Source of the DNA: Nocardioides marinus | GTDB taxonomy: Bacteria > Actinomycetota > Actinomycetes > Propionibacteriales > Nocardioidaceae | Direction: 5' to 3' | NCBI RefSeq assembly: GCF_013408145.1 | Contig: NZ_JACBZI010000001.1 | Location: 3,610,001 to 3,674,000, forward strand | DNA: 64,000 nt | Shown here: positions 1 to 7,671 of the stretch, piece after piece | How positions within the stretch are numbered: the first letter of the stretch is position 1 | Layout: each line of letters begins with the position of its first letter | Translations under genes and position numbers: made by a program | The notes under the pieces: generated by a model | What the model was told of the DNA's origin: nothing | Database searches by the model: none | The model's input: the letters and a program-made list of their open reading frames with translations, nothing else

Positions 1-401
1 TGCTCGACCGCGCCGATGCCGCCGCCGAAGGGGATGCGGATGACCATCGGCATCGGGCTGTGCCCCTTGGAGCGGTAGCGCATCTTCGCGACCTGGCACA
101 CGATCTGGTCGTAGGCCGGGTAGACGAACCCGTCGAACTGGATCTCCACGACGGGTCGGTAGCCGCGCAGCGCCATGCCGACCGCGGTGCCGACGATGCC
201 GGACTCCGCCAGGGGGGAGTCGATGACGCGGTCCTCGCCGAAGTCCTTCTGCAGGCCGTCGGTGATGCGGAAGACGCCGCCGAGCTTGCCGACGTCCTCG
301 CCCATCAGCAGGACCTTCGGGTCGTCCTCCATGGCCTTGCGCAGGCCCATGTTGAGGCCCTTGGCCAGGGTGATCTTCTGGCTGGTCTTCTGGTCGCTCA
401 C
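1..401 (-). CDS. bkdB: Branched-chain 2-oxo acid dehydrogenase E1 component, beta subunit (3' end outside window)
   Basis: This is the N-terminal 133 residues of a thiamine-diphosphate-dependent E1 beta subunit, which pairs with E1 alpha for oxidative decarboxylation of 2-oxo acids. The translation runs from a GTG start through a GEDVGKLGGVF motif, the typical DSPLAESGIVG stretch and the EIQFDGFVYPA stretch that are standard in this family. Its GTG overlaps the TGA of the E1 alpha gene by four bases, so the two are translationally coupled. The C-terminal half lies beyond base 1. The gene order resembles mycobacterial bkdA-bkdB, which favours a branched-chain substrate over pyruvate, but sequence alone does not settle the substrate. 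Confidence 0.9.
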   Translation of the reverse strand, partial: MSDQKTSQKITLAKGLNMGLRKAMEDDPKVLLMGEDVGKLGGVFRITDGLQKDFGEDRVIDSPLAESGIVGTAVGMALRGYRPVVEIQFDGFVYPAYDQIVCQVAKMRYRSKGHSPMPMVIRIPFGGGIGAVE

Positions 402-1564
402 GAGTGGCTCCCCTCGAAGGACGCGAGGTAGTCGGCGAAGCCGTCGCGCTGGGCGGCGAGCTCCTCGGGCACCTCGGCGTAGACGTGGTCGAACATCGCC
501 ATCGCCTGCGGGTCGGGCATCGCCTTGCAGCCCTCGCGCAGGTGGGCGCCGAGCTCGTCGGCCTCGGCCTTGACGTTCTCGACCAGGCCGTCGTCGACCA
601 GGCCGTTGCGGCGCAGGTAGACCTCCAGCCGCGCGATCGGGTCCTTGAGCTTCCAGGACTCCACGTCGGCGGAGAGCCGGTAGCGGGTCGGGTCGTCGGT
701 GGTCGTGTGGGCACCCATCCGGTAGGTGTAGGCCTCCACGAACGTCGGACCCTGCCCGTCACGGGCGCGCTGCAGGGCGGCCTGCGTGACGGCGTACGTC
801 GCCAGCACGTCGTTGCCGTCGACGCGGATGCCCGGGAAGCCGAAGCCCAGCGCGCGCTGGTAGAGCGGGATGCGGGTCTGGCGCTCGATCGGCTCCGAGA
901 TCGCCCACTGGTTGTTCTGGCAGAAGAACACGACCGGGGCGTTGTAGGACGCGGCGAAGATGAAGGACTCGTTCACGTCGCCCTGGCTGGAGGCACCGTC
1001 ACCGAAGTGGGCGATGACCGCGGCGTCGCGGTCGGGGTCGCCGGTGCCGACGACGCCGTCGCGCTGCATGCCCATCGCGTAGCCGGTGGCGTGCAGGCAC
1101 TGGGCGCCGATGACGATCGTGTAGAGGCCGAAGTTGAACTCGTGGGGGTCCCACGAGCCGTGGTCGACGCCGCGGAAGAGCCCGAGCAGCTTGAGCGGGT
1201 CGATGCCCTTGCACCAGGCGACGCCGTGCTCGCGGTAGGTCGGGAAGACGTAGTCCTGGGTGCGCAGCGCGCGGCCGGCGCCGATCTGCGCGGCCTCCTG
1301 GCCCAGCAGCTGGGCCCAGATGCCGAGCTCGCCGTGACGCTGCAGCGCGGTGGCCTCGGTGTCGATGCGCCGGGTCAGCACCATGTCGCGGTAGAAGCCG
1401 CGGATCTGCTCGGCGGAGAAGTCGAGGTCGAACTCCGGGTGGTGGACCCGCTCGCCTTCGGGCGTCAGGAGCTGCACCAGCTCGGGACCGCCGTCGGAGT
1501 GGGCCGGGCCGAAGACCTCGGCGAGGTCCGGGCCGAATCCGGGACTCGGGTTGCTGTCGGGCAC
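398..1564 (-). CDS. bkdA: Branched-chain 2-oxo acid dehydrogenase E1 component, alpha subunit
   Basis: This 388-residue E1 alpha subunit binds thiamine diphosphate and decarboxylates 2-oxo acids, passing the acyl group to a lipoyl E2. The diphosphate motif is visible as FGDGASSQGDVNE (about residue 188) followed by FFCQNNQWAIS (about 216), and the regulatory-loop region reads YRMGAHTTTDDPTRYR. The frame is open further upstream, but I chose the GTG at 1564 because AAAGGAG lies five bases before it and the upstream residues are low-complexity Arg/His. It is the first gene of an operon continuing into E1 beta. Pyruvate dehydrogenase E1 alpha is the main alternative; neighbouring branched-chain catabolic genes at the far end of the window favour the branched-chain role. 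Confidence 0.9.
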   Translation of the reverse strand: MPDSNPSPGFGPDLAEVFGPAHSDGGPELVQLLTPEGERVHHPEFDLDFSAEQIRGFYRDMVLTRRIDTEATALQRHGELGIWAQLLGQEAAQIGAGRALRTQDYVFPTYREHGVAWCKGIDPLKLLGLFRGVDHGSWDPHEFNFGLYTIVIGAQCLHATGYAMGMQRDGVVGTGDPDRDAAVIAHFGDGASSQGDVNESFIFAASYNAPVVFFCQNNQWAISEPIERQTRIPLYQRALGFGFPGIRVDGNDVLATYAVTQAALQRARDGQGPTFVEAYTYRMGAHTTTDDPTRYRLSADVESWKLKDPIARLEVYLRRNGLVDDGLVENVKAEADELGAHLREGCKAMPDPQAMAMFDHVYAEVPEELAAQRDGFADYLASFEGSHS

Positions 1565-1653
1565 ACGCGCTCCTTTGCGGTCACGAGACGGTGCGGGGTC
1601 TCCGCTCGCCTGCTGCCTGTGGTGCCGGGTCGTGGTCACGGGGTGGTGTGACC

Positions 1654-1669
1654 TGTGACCCGGGACACA
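1654..1669. promoter_or_regulatory. Imperfect palindrome upstream of the E1 alpha gene
   Basis: The sequence TGTGACCCGGGACACA is symmetric apart from one mismatched base pair either side of the CCCGGG core. It lies about 90 bases before the E1 alpha start in a gap between divergent genes. The ten bases GTGACCCGGG recur in a perfect palindrome at 37720-37733. It could be a repressor site, but nothing else supports this. Confidence 0.25.
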
Positions 1670-1766
1670 CTGTCCCGTCACCGTACCGGTCCCCGCCCAG
1701 CGTTCGCCAACCGGGCGGTCCTGTCGGGTGAGCGGACGCGGGGGCGTACCTGCCTACCGTCGGGGC

Positions 1767-1979
1767 ATGAGCATCCGCCAGGGCACCGAGGTCCGCTGGT
1801 CGTGGGGCAACGGCTCGGCGACCGGCACGGTCACCGAGGTCCACCACGACACCGTCGAGCGTCAGATCAAGGGCGAGACGATCAAGCGCAAGGGCTCCCA
1901 GGACGACCCGGCGTACGTCATCGAGCAGTCCGACGGGACGCGGGTGCTGAAGCTGAAGAGCGAGGTCGAGCGGGCCTGA
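1767..1979 (+). CDS. DUF2945 family protein (HVA1/Tudor-like)
   Basis: This is a 70-residue protein of the DUF2945 family, also called hypervirulence-associated Tudor-like domain proteins, whose biochemical role is not established. Family hallmarks are the opening [17 protein letters not shown], the central [18 protein letters not shown] and a C-terminal KLKSEVE. The start is the ATG at 1767; a TACCGT box six bases before it suggests a leaderless transcript, so the longer open frame upstream is not used. It is a single-gene unit divergent from the E1 operon and convergent with the transferase gene downstream, with a family C palindrome lying between the two stops. Confidence 0.85.
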   Translation: MSIRQGTEVRWSWGNGSATGTVTEVHHDTVERQIKGETIKRKGSQDDPAYVIEQSDGTRVLKLKSEVERA

Positions 1980-2000
1980 GGCGGGCGGGCCCGGGGGGCA

Positions 2001-2024
2001 GTTTCACCACCCGGGTGGTGAAAC
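2001..2024. repeat. Family C palindrome, copy 1 (intergenic)
   Basis: This is a perfect 24-bp palindrome with half-site GTTTCACCACCC, lying between two convergent genes whose stops are at 1979 and 2036. It could form a 12-bp hairpin and act as a bidirectional terminator. The same sequence occurs at 23291-23314 inside pabB, with a degenerate copy at 23353-23376. Confidence 0.9.
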
Positions 2025-2035
2025 CGGCCCGCGCC

Positions 2036-2998
2036 TCACACCCGCTCGCGCCCGTGCGGGGTGTGCCAGAGCGTCTCGTCGGGGCCCTTGGGGATGATCC
2101 CGGTGGGATTGATGTCGGAGTGCACGACGTAGTAGTGCGCCTTGATCTGGTCGAAGGCGATGGTGTCGCCGAAGCCGGGGGTCTGGAACAGGTCGCGGGC
2201 GTAGCCCCAGAGGTTCGGCATCTCGGCCAGCTTGTTGCGGTTGCACTTGAAGTGCCCGTGGTAGACCGCGTCGAAGCGGGCCAACGTGGTGAACAGGCGT
2301 ACGTCGGCCTCGGTGATCGCCGGACCCATCAGGTAGCGCCGGTCGGCCAGCCGCTCCTCCAGCCAGTCCAGTGCATCGAAGAGCCGGTCGTACGCCGCCT
2401 CGTAGGAGTCCTGGTCGCCGGCGAAGCCGCAGCGGTAGACACCGTTGTTGACCTCGGTGAAGACCCGCTGCATGACCTCCTCCATCTCCTCGCGGAGGTC
2501 CTCGGGCCACAGGTCGGGCGCGTCGGGCTTGTGGTGGTCGCGCCACTCGAAGAAGAGGTCGTGGGTGATCCACGGGAAGTCGTTGGTGACCAGCTCACCG
2601 CTCGGCACGTCGACGATCGCGGGCACGGTGATGCCGCGCGGGTAGTCGGGGAAGCGCTTGTCGTAGGCCTCGCGCAGCCAGTGGATGCCGAGCACCGGGT
2701 CCTTGTCCCCCTCGTCGAGGTCGAAGGTCCACGACCGCTTGTCGTGCGTCGGGCCGGGCGTGCCGAGGGAGATGACGTCCTGGAGACCGAGCAGCTCGCG
2801 GACGATGATGGCGCGGTTGGCCCACGGGCACGCACGCGCGGCGACGAGGCGGTAGCGCCCCGGCTCGACCGGCCACAGCTCGCCGTTCACCGGGCCGTGC
2901 TCGGGCCGGGCACCCCCGCGGGTGATCCGGTCCGGGACGTAGGTCATGTCCCGCTCGAATCCGCCCTTCTCGACGTACGACGGCGTCTGGTCACTCAT
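2036..2998 (-). CDS. Xi-class glutathione transferase family protein (ECM4/YqjG type)
   Basis: This 320-residue protein belongs to the ECM4/YqjG family, whose characterised members are glutathionyl-hydroquinone reductases. The catalytic motif is ACPWANR with the nucleophilic Cys at residue 57, followed by the family stretches [12 protein letters not shown] and [19 protein letters not shown], and a C-terminal all-alpha GST domain ending [18 protein letters not shown]. Actinobacteria generally make mycothiol rather than glutathione, so the physiological thiol may differ. The ATG start has a TAGTCT box six bases upstream, consistent with leaderless expression as a single gene. Confidence 0.88.
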   Translation of the reverse strand: MSDQTPSYVEKGGFERDMTYVPDRITRGGARPEHGPVNGELWPVEPGRYRLVAARACPWANRAIIVRELLGLQDVISLGTPGPTHDKRSWTFDLDEGDKDPVLGIHWLREAYDKRFPDYPRGITVPAIVDVPSGELVTNDFPWITHDLFFEWRDHHKPDAPDLWPEDLREEMEEVMQRVFTEVNNGVYRCGFAGDQDSYEAAYDRLFDALDWLEERLADRRYLMGPAITEADVRLFTTLARFDAVYHGHFKCNRNKLAEMPNLWGYARDLFQTPGFGDTIAFDQIKAHYYVVHSDINPTGIIPKGPDETLWHTPHGRERV

Positions 2999-3004
2999 GG
3001 GTCG

Positions 3005-3010
3005 AGACTA
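3005..3010 (-). promoter_or_regulatory. Probable -10 element of the transferase gene (leaderless)
   Basis: TAGTCT on the minus strand ends six bases before the ATG at 2998, placing the expected transcription start at or next to the start codon. The same spacing recurs at many genes in this window. Confidence 0.5.
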
Positions 3011-3043
3011 GGTGAGGGTTCAACCAGTCCGTTCACCCCGGTG

Positions 3044-3090
3044 GGTCTCGACGCCCGCTCCTCGCTGGCGCTCGTCGCTGCTCGACCACC
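3044..3090. repeat. Family A dispersed repeat, copy 1
   Basis: This is a 47-bp unit beginning GGTCTCGACGCCCG and ending CTGCTCGACCACC. The ends form an imperfect inverted repeat and the interior carries two near-identical 11-mers, GCTCCTCGCTG and GCTCGTCGCTG. It lies in the gap between the transferase and metallopeptidase genes. Other copies are at 3113, 41138, 56805, 56867, 61549 and 61938. Confidence 0.9.
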
Positions 3091-3112
3091 GGGTACGGCC
3101 CGCTCCTCGCCG

Positions 3113-3159
3113 GGTCTCGACGCCCGCTCCTCGCTGGCACTCGTCGCTGCTCGACCATC
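3113..3159. repeat. Family A dispersed repeat, copy 2
   Basis: This 47-bp copy differs from copy 1 at one interior base (GGCACTCG for GGCGCTCG) and near the end (CCATC for CCACC). It lies 22 bp from copy 1 in the same orientation and ends ten bases from the metallopeptidase stop. Confidence 0.9.
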
Positions 3160-3168
3160 CAGCAGGTG

Positions 3169-4167
3169 CTAGCGGGTCAGCGAGGCGACGAAGTCGAGCT
3201 TGTCGAGCACGGGGTCGGGGATGACGAAGGGGTAGAGGTCGTCCTTGCCCATCGACCGGTTGATCATGTTCAGCGCGATCGACAGCGGGACCCAGATGCC
3301 GCTCACGACGTCGCGGAAGGACGAGAACGCCGACACCGGCGCGACCGAGGTCAGGCCGTACTCCCCGGCGGTCTCGATGGTGTCGCAGATGTGCAGGTAG
3401 TGCGCGAAGGTCTCGGCGAAGTCCTCGAAGGGGTGCATCGTGGCGTACGTCGAGATGAACCGCTGCTCCCAGTCGGCCGGCGGGCCCTCGGAGTAGTGCC
3501 GCTCGATCTCGGCCTGGTAGTCGGCCGACTCGTCGCCGAACAGCTCGCGGCAGCGCGTCATCCGCTCCTCGCCGCGCACCAGCTGCCACTCGTAGTAGTG
3601 GCCGACCTCGTGGCGGAAGTGCCCCAGCATCGTGCGGTAGGGCTCGGCGAGGCGGGCACGCACCTTCTCGCGGTACGCCGCGTCGGACTCGGCGAGGTCG
3701 ATGGTGATGAGGCCGTCCTCGTGACCGATGACGACGTTCTCCTGCACCGAGGAGAGCAGGTCGAAGGCGAGCCCCTCGTGGGGGTCGCCGCCCTGGGCGG
3801 GGTCCTTGCCGACCACGCGGAACCCGAGCCCGTCGAGCTCGGCGACCAGGTGCCGCTTGGCCTTCTCGGCGGCCGGGTAGAGGGCCATCCCGACCTCGTC
3901 GTCGTCCGCGGGACGGGTGCGGGTGAGGTCGCAGGCCGAGCACTGCCCGCCCTCGGTCGTCGCCAGCCAGGTGCAGCCGGAGAGGTTGAGGTTGCAGCAC
4001 ACGTGCCACACCAGACCCTCGGGGTCGACGTAGCGCCCCTGCTCGTCGACCGGCACGATCGCGTGCTCGGCGCGGGAGAAGCCCAGCGCCGTCCCGCAGG
4101 AGACGCACACGGAGTTCTCGAAGTGGAGCGGGTTGTCGCAGACCCGGCAGCGGTAGGACCTCACCAC
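3169..4167 (-). CDS. Putative zinc-binding metallopeptidase (Peptidase_Mx type)
   Basis: This 332-residue protein starts with a zinc ribbon (Cys7, Cys10, Cys21, Cys24) and a further cysteine-rich stretch with CNLNLSGC and CSAC. The catalytic part carries HEVGHYYEW at residues 186-194, an HExxH zinc-protease motif, followed by RCRELFGDESADY, which probably supplies the third ligand region, and HPFEDFAETFAHYLHICDT. The architecture matches the putative zinc-binding metallopeptidase family; the substrate is unknown. The start is GTG, with another GTG directly after it. It lies nine bases behind the transglutaminase gene and is probably the last gene of that operon, suggesting a proteolytic role in the same peptide-processing system. 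Confidence 0.85.
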   Translation of the reverse strand: MVRSYRCRVCDNPLHFENSVCVSCGTALGFSRAEHAIVPVDEQGRYVDPEGLVWHVCCNLNLSGCTWLATTEGGQCSACDLTRTRPADDDEVGMALYPAAEKAKRHLVAELDGLGFRVVGKDPAQGGDPHEGLAFDLLSSVQENVVIGHEDGLITIDLAESDAAYREKVRARLAEPYRTMLGHFRHEVGHYYEWQLVRGEERMTRCRELFGDESADYQAEIERHYSEGPPADWEQRFISTYATMHPFEDFAETFAHYLHICDTIETAGEYGLTSVAPVSAFSSFRDVVSGIWVPLSIALNMINRSMGKDDLYPFVIPDPVLDKLDFVASLTR

Positions 4168-4176
4168 CGGATGGTG

Positions 4177-5064
4177 TCAGAGCGGTGCGACGTCGACCTC
4201 CACCCGCAAGGTGGATCTCTTGGCCTCGGTGAAGATCACACCCTTGACCGGCGGCACGTCGCCGTAGTCGCGGCCCCAGGCGACGGTGACGTAGCGGTCG
4301 CCGGCCCACTGGTCGTTGGTGGGGTCGATGGCCAGCCACTCCCCCGCGCCACCGGAGGGGTCGGGCAGCCAGACCTCGACCCAGGCGTGCGAGGCGTCGG
4401 CCCCCACGATCCGCTCCTTGCCCGGCGGCGGCTCGGTCGCGAGGTAGCCCGAGACGTAGCGCGCGGCCAGGCCGTGACCGCGCAGGCAGGCCAGGGTGAG
4501 GTGGGCGAAGTCCTGGCAGACGCCGGCCCGCTTCTCGAAGATGTCGTCGATCGTCGAGGTCACCGTGGTCGCCGTCTTGTCGTAGGCGAAGTCGCGGTGG
4601 ATGCGGGTCATCAGCTCCGTCGCCGCCTCCCCGATGGGCCGCCCCGGGGTCAGTGACTCCGCGGCGTACTCCCTGGCCTCGACGGTCTGCTCGGCCGACG
4701 CGGAGGCCAGCGCGAAGTCGGTGGCCAGCCAGGCGCCGGGCAGCGTCGGCTCGAGCAGCGGTCGGGCCCGCTCCCAGGCACCGCCCAGGGCGCCGTCGGT
4801 GTGCAGGGGCGTCGTGACGGTGACCTCGGAGAGGGCGTCGACCTCGAGCGTGGTGTGCCGCTCGGTCACCTGGAAGTACGTCGCCAGGTTGCCGTGGTAG
4901 TCCACCTCCTGCGCCACGTCCGAGGCGTCGGGGGCGATCGTCACCGTGTGGTCGGCGACCTCCTGCCAGGGCAGCGAGCGCGGCGTGAGGTAGGCCAGGC
5001 CAAAGGAGTCGGTGACCGGCTCGTCGTAGGAGTAGACGGTGCGGTGGGAGACGCGGTACCTCAC
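4177..5064 (-). CDS. Transglutaminase-like cysteine peptidase family protein
   Basis: This 295-residue protein has a bacterial transglutaminase-like N-terminal region (about 1-80, MRYRVSHRTVYSYDEPV) and a core with the Cys-His-Asp triad: Cys183 in RAGVCQDFAH, His226 in ASHAWVEVW and Asp247 in AIDPTND. In bacteria such proteins are thought to be peptidases or amidases more often than cross-linkers. Its ATG overlaps the stop of the ATP-grasp/alpha-E gene by four bases. COG1305 proteins with this partner set are a recurrent neighbourhood, so they probably act in one pathway on peptides or amide-linked products. Confidence 0.92.
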   Translation of the reverse strand: MRYRVSHRTVYSYDEPVTDSFGLAYLTPRSLPWQEVADHTVTIAPDASDVAQEVDYHGNLATYFQVTERHTTLEVDALSEVTVTTPLHTDGALGGAWERARPLLEPTLPGAWLATDFALASASAEQTVEAREYAAESLTPGRPIGEAATELMTRIHRDFAYDKTATTVTSTIDDIFEKRAGVCQDFAHLTLACLRGHGLAARYVSGYLATEPPPGKERIVGADASHAWVEVWLPDPSGGAGEWLAIDPTNDQWAGDRYVTVAWGRDYGDVPPVKGVIFTEAKRSTLRVEVDVAPL

Positions 5065-7649
5065 GCGCCGGCTCCCTTCCCGCGCGGCGGGTCCTCGGCC
5101 AGCGGCGCGGTGATCGCCGGGATGGTGCCGGTGGACGGCTCGGCCGGCAGCGAGTCGACGATCGCGAGAGCACCGAAGGAGCGGGGCGGCGGGCCGGAGC
5201 GCAGGTGCAGCTCCTCGACGGACTCACCGAGGCGGGCCAACCGGTCGAGCGTCTCGTCGAGGAACGCCTCGAGGTTGGGACGGTTGACCCCGCCGATGGC
5301 GACCAGCTCGGCGACCGACTGGTCCTGCACCTCGGCCAGCAGGTTCTCCACGAGCCGCTCGGGCCGGGTCGAGCCCGTGGAGGCCGGCAGCGCCGCGAGG
5401 TGGTCGCGGACCTCGGCGAGGCTGAAGGCCAGCGAGCGCGGGTTGTCGGGGTCGAGCACCAGCAGCTCGAGCACGCCGGCCGGGCGGACGTAGCCGCGGT
5501 AGCGACGGCGGTGGGTGACCGACGACTCCGCCGACTCCAGCACCGAGTTGAGCACCGTCCGGTCGACGTCGATGCCGCGGCGGACCGTCGTCGTCGAGCG
5601 CAGCAGGTGGACCAGCTGCACCGAGCGCTCCAGCGAGCGCCCGGCGCCGATCATGTGCCAGCCGTCGTCGCGCATCATGCTCGCGAAGACGCCCTGCAGC
5701 GACAGCACGCCGGTGAGGATGCGGCCGGCGGTGTCGGCGACCTGGTGGCTGTGCGGGTTCTCCTGCAGCGCCTCGTGCGCGCGCTCGACCACGCCGAAGG
5801 CGCGCCAGGTGTCCGCGGAGAGCTGGTCGCGCACGTCGGTGAGGGCCGTGCGCAGCGACTCGATGGAGTGCGCGACCGACCCGACCCGGTCGGCGTCGGT
5901 GAGCAGCGAGCGGAACTCCGCGTCGAGGTCGTCGAACTGCCGCCCCGCCAACCGGCCGACGACCCCCAGCAGCACCGAGAGGCTGGTGCCGCCGACGGTG
6001 CCCGGACGGGTGCGGAAGTCCTCGGAGATGGAGTGGGTGACCAGGAGCAGTCGCAGCATGTCCTCGGCGCGCTCGGCGTACCGGCCGACCCAGAAGAGGT
6101 CCTCGAGCACGCGGGGCACGGTGACCGCCACGGCGCGGGCCGCGGTCATCGACATCACCTCGGCCAGGCCCTGGTCGGCGTCGGCGGGGTCGGCCTTGAG
6201 GACCCAGACGTCCTTGCTGGCCGAGGAGCGGAAGCCGCCGTCGTCGTAGACGTTGGCCAGCCCGCCGACGAGCGGGCGGTAGGAGCCGCCGTAGCGCAGG
6301 GTGAACGTGCGCAGGGTGACCGGTCGCGGCCGGGCGGCGCCGCTGCGCCACGTGGGGACCTGCGAGAAGGGCAGCCGCTCCTGCCCGACGTAGCGGTGCG
6401 GCTCGTCGAGGATCCGCTCGACCACCCGGGTCGTGGGCAACCGCTCGAGCTCGGTGGAGGGCCCGTCGATCGGGCGGACGTGCAGCGGGCGCGCGGGGTT
6501 CTCCAGGGAGGCCAGCACGGCGCCCAGCCCGTCGGGGTCCCCGCACCAGTGCGTCGTGAGGCCCGCCAGGAGCAGCGGCTCGCCGAGCAGCGCCTCGCAC
6601 GCCGCGGGGAGGTACGGCGCCAGCCCCGGGTTCTCGAGCACGCCGGCCCCGAGACCGTTGACGACCCGGACGCGCCCGCGGCGCACGGCCTCGACCAGCC
6701 CGGCGACGCCGAGCTGGGACTCCCCGCGCAGCTCCAGGGGGTCCGACCAGGCGGCGTCGACCCGTCGCAGGATGACGTCGACGCGCTCCATGCGGCCGTG
6801 CCCCTGGCGCAGGTAGACCCAGCCGTCGCGGACCAGCAGGTCGCTGCCCTGCACCAGCGGGAAGCCCAGCGTGGAGGCGACGAAGGCCTGGTCGTAGGCG
6901 GTCTCGGAGTGCGTGCCCGGGGAGAGCACCACGACCCGGGGGTCGGCGAGGTCGCCGTTGGCGGACTGGATCAGCGCCGAGCGCAGCGCCCAGAAGTAGG
7001 GCTCCATGCGGTGCAGGCCGGCCTGGCGGTAGAGCTCGGGGACGACCCGGGAGATGACGCGGCGGTTCTCCATCGCGTAGCCCAGCCCCGAGGGGGCCTG
7101 CGCCCGGTCGCCGATGACCCGCCACTCCCCGGCGGCGTCGCGCGCGAGGTCCGCGGCTGAGAAGACCAGCGGGCGGGGGTCGATCGGCTCGCCGCCCAGC
7201 GAGCGGCGGGCGACCGCGCGGGTGAAGCCGGCGTGGCCGAGCACCACCGCGGGCGGGACGACGCCCTCGGCGAGCAGCCGCTGCTCGCCGTACAGGTCGA
7301 CGAGCAGGGCGTTGAACAGCTCCGCACGCTGGGCCAGTCCCTTCTCCAACGGGGTCCAGGTGGGGGCGTCGATGACCAGCGGCACCGGGTCGAGACGCCA
7401 CGGCCCCTGCCGGTCGCCGGGGCGGGCGTAGGTGACGCCGTCGTCGGCCAGGAAGCGGGCGATGTCGCTGTCGACGCGGTACATGTCGGCCGGGGTCAGC
7501 GAGACCGCGAGCTCGGCGAGCCCCTTCCAGGCCGGCCGCAGCGACCCGTCGGGGCCCACCACCTCGTCGAAGCGACCGGGGCCGCTGTCGCCCAGGTCGC
7601 CCAGGGTGGGCTGGCTCGTGGCGGCGGCGTAGTCGCGGAGGACCGTCAT
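5061..7649 (-). CDS. Circularly permuted ATP-grasp / alpha-E domain fusion protein
   Basis: This 862-residue protein joins two families that are separate genes in many bacteria. Residues 1 to about 490 are the circularly permuted ATP-grasp type (DUF404/DUF407, COG2308), with PTWTPLEKGLAQRAELFNALL near the N-terminus and RVVNGLGAGVLENPGL in the middle. Residues about 510-840 are the alpha-E domain (DUF403, COG2307), with VPRVLEDLFWVGRYAERAED and MMRDDGWHMIGAGRSLERS. ATP-grasp enzymes form carbon-nitrogen bonds using ATP, so a peptide ligase role is inferred; no product is known. A GGGAGG ribosome site precedes the ATG, and the gene is coupled to the transglutaminase gene downstream. Confidence 0.9.
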   Translation of the reverse strand: MTVLRDYAAATSQPTLGDLGDSGPGRFDEVVGPDGSLRPAWKGLAELAVSLTPADMYRVDSDIARFLADDGVTYARPGDRQGPWRLDPVPLVIDAPTWTPLEKGLAQRAELFNALLVDLYGEQRLLAEGVVPPAVVLGHAGFTRAVARRSLGGEPIDPRPLVFSAADLARDAAGEWRVIGDRAQAPSGLGYAMENRRVISRVVPELYRQAGLHRMEPYFWALRSALIQSANGDLADPRVVVLSPGTHSETAYDQAFVASTLGFPLVQGSDLLVRDGWVYLRQGHGRMERVDVILRRVDAAWSDPLELRGESQLGVAGLVEAVRRGRVRVVNGLGAGVLENPGLAPYLPAACEALLGEPLLLAGLTTHWCGDPDGLGAVLASLENPARPLHVRPIDGPSTELERLPTTRVVERILDEPHRYVGQERLPFSQVPTWRSGAARPRPVTLRTFTLRYGGSYRPLVGGLANVYDDGGFRSSASKDVWVLKADPADADQGLAEVMSMTAARAVAVTVPRVLEDLFWVGRYAERAEDMLRLLLVTHSISEDFRTRPGTVGGTSLSVLLGVVGRLAGRQFDDLDAEFRSLLTDADRVGSVAHSIESLRTALTDVRDQLSADTWRAFGVVERAHEALQENPHSHQVADTAGRILTGVLSLQGVFASMMRDDGWHMIGAGRSLERSVQLVHLLRSTTTVRRGIDVDRTVLNSVLESAESSVTHRRRYRGYVRPAGVLELLVLDPDNPRSLAFSLAEVRDHLAALPASTGSTRPERLVENLLAEVQDQSVAELVAIGGVNRPNLEAFLDETLDRLARLGESVEELHLRSGPPPRSFGALAIVDSLPAEPSTGTIPAITAPLAEDPPRGKGAGA

Positions 7650-7671
7650 CCGGCCCTCCCTCGCACTGCCC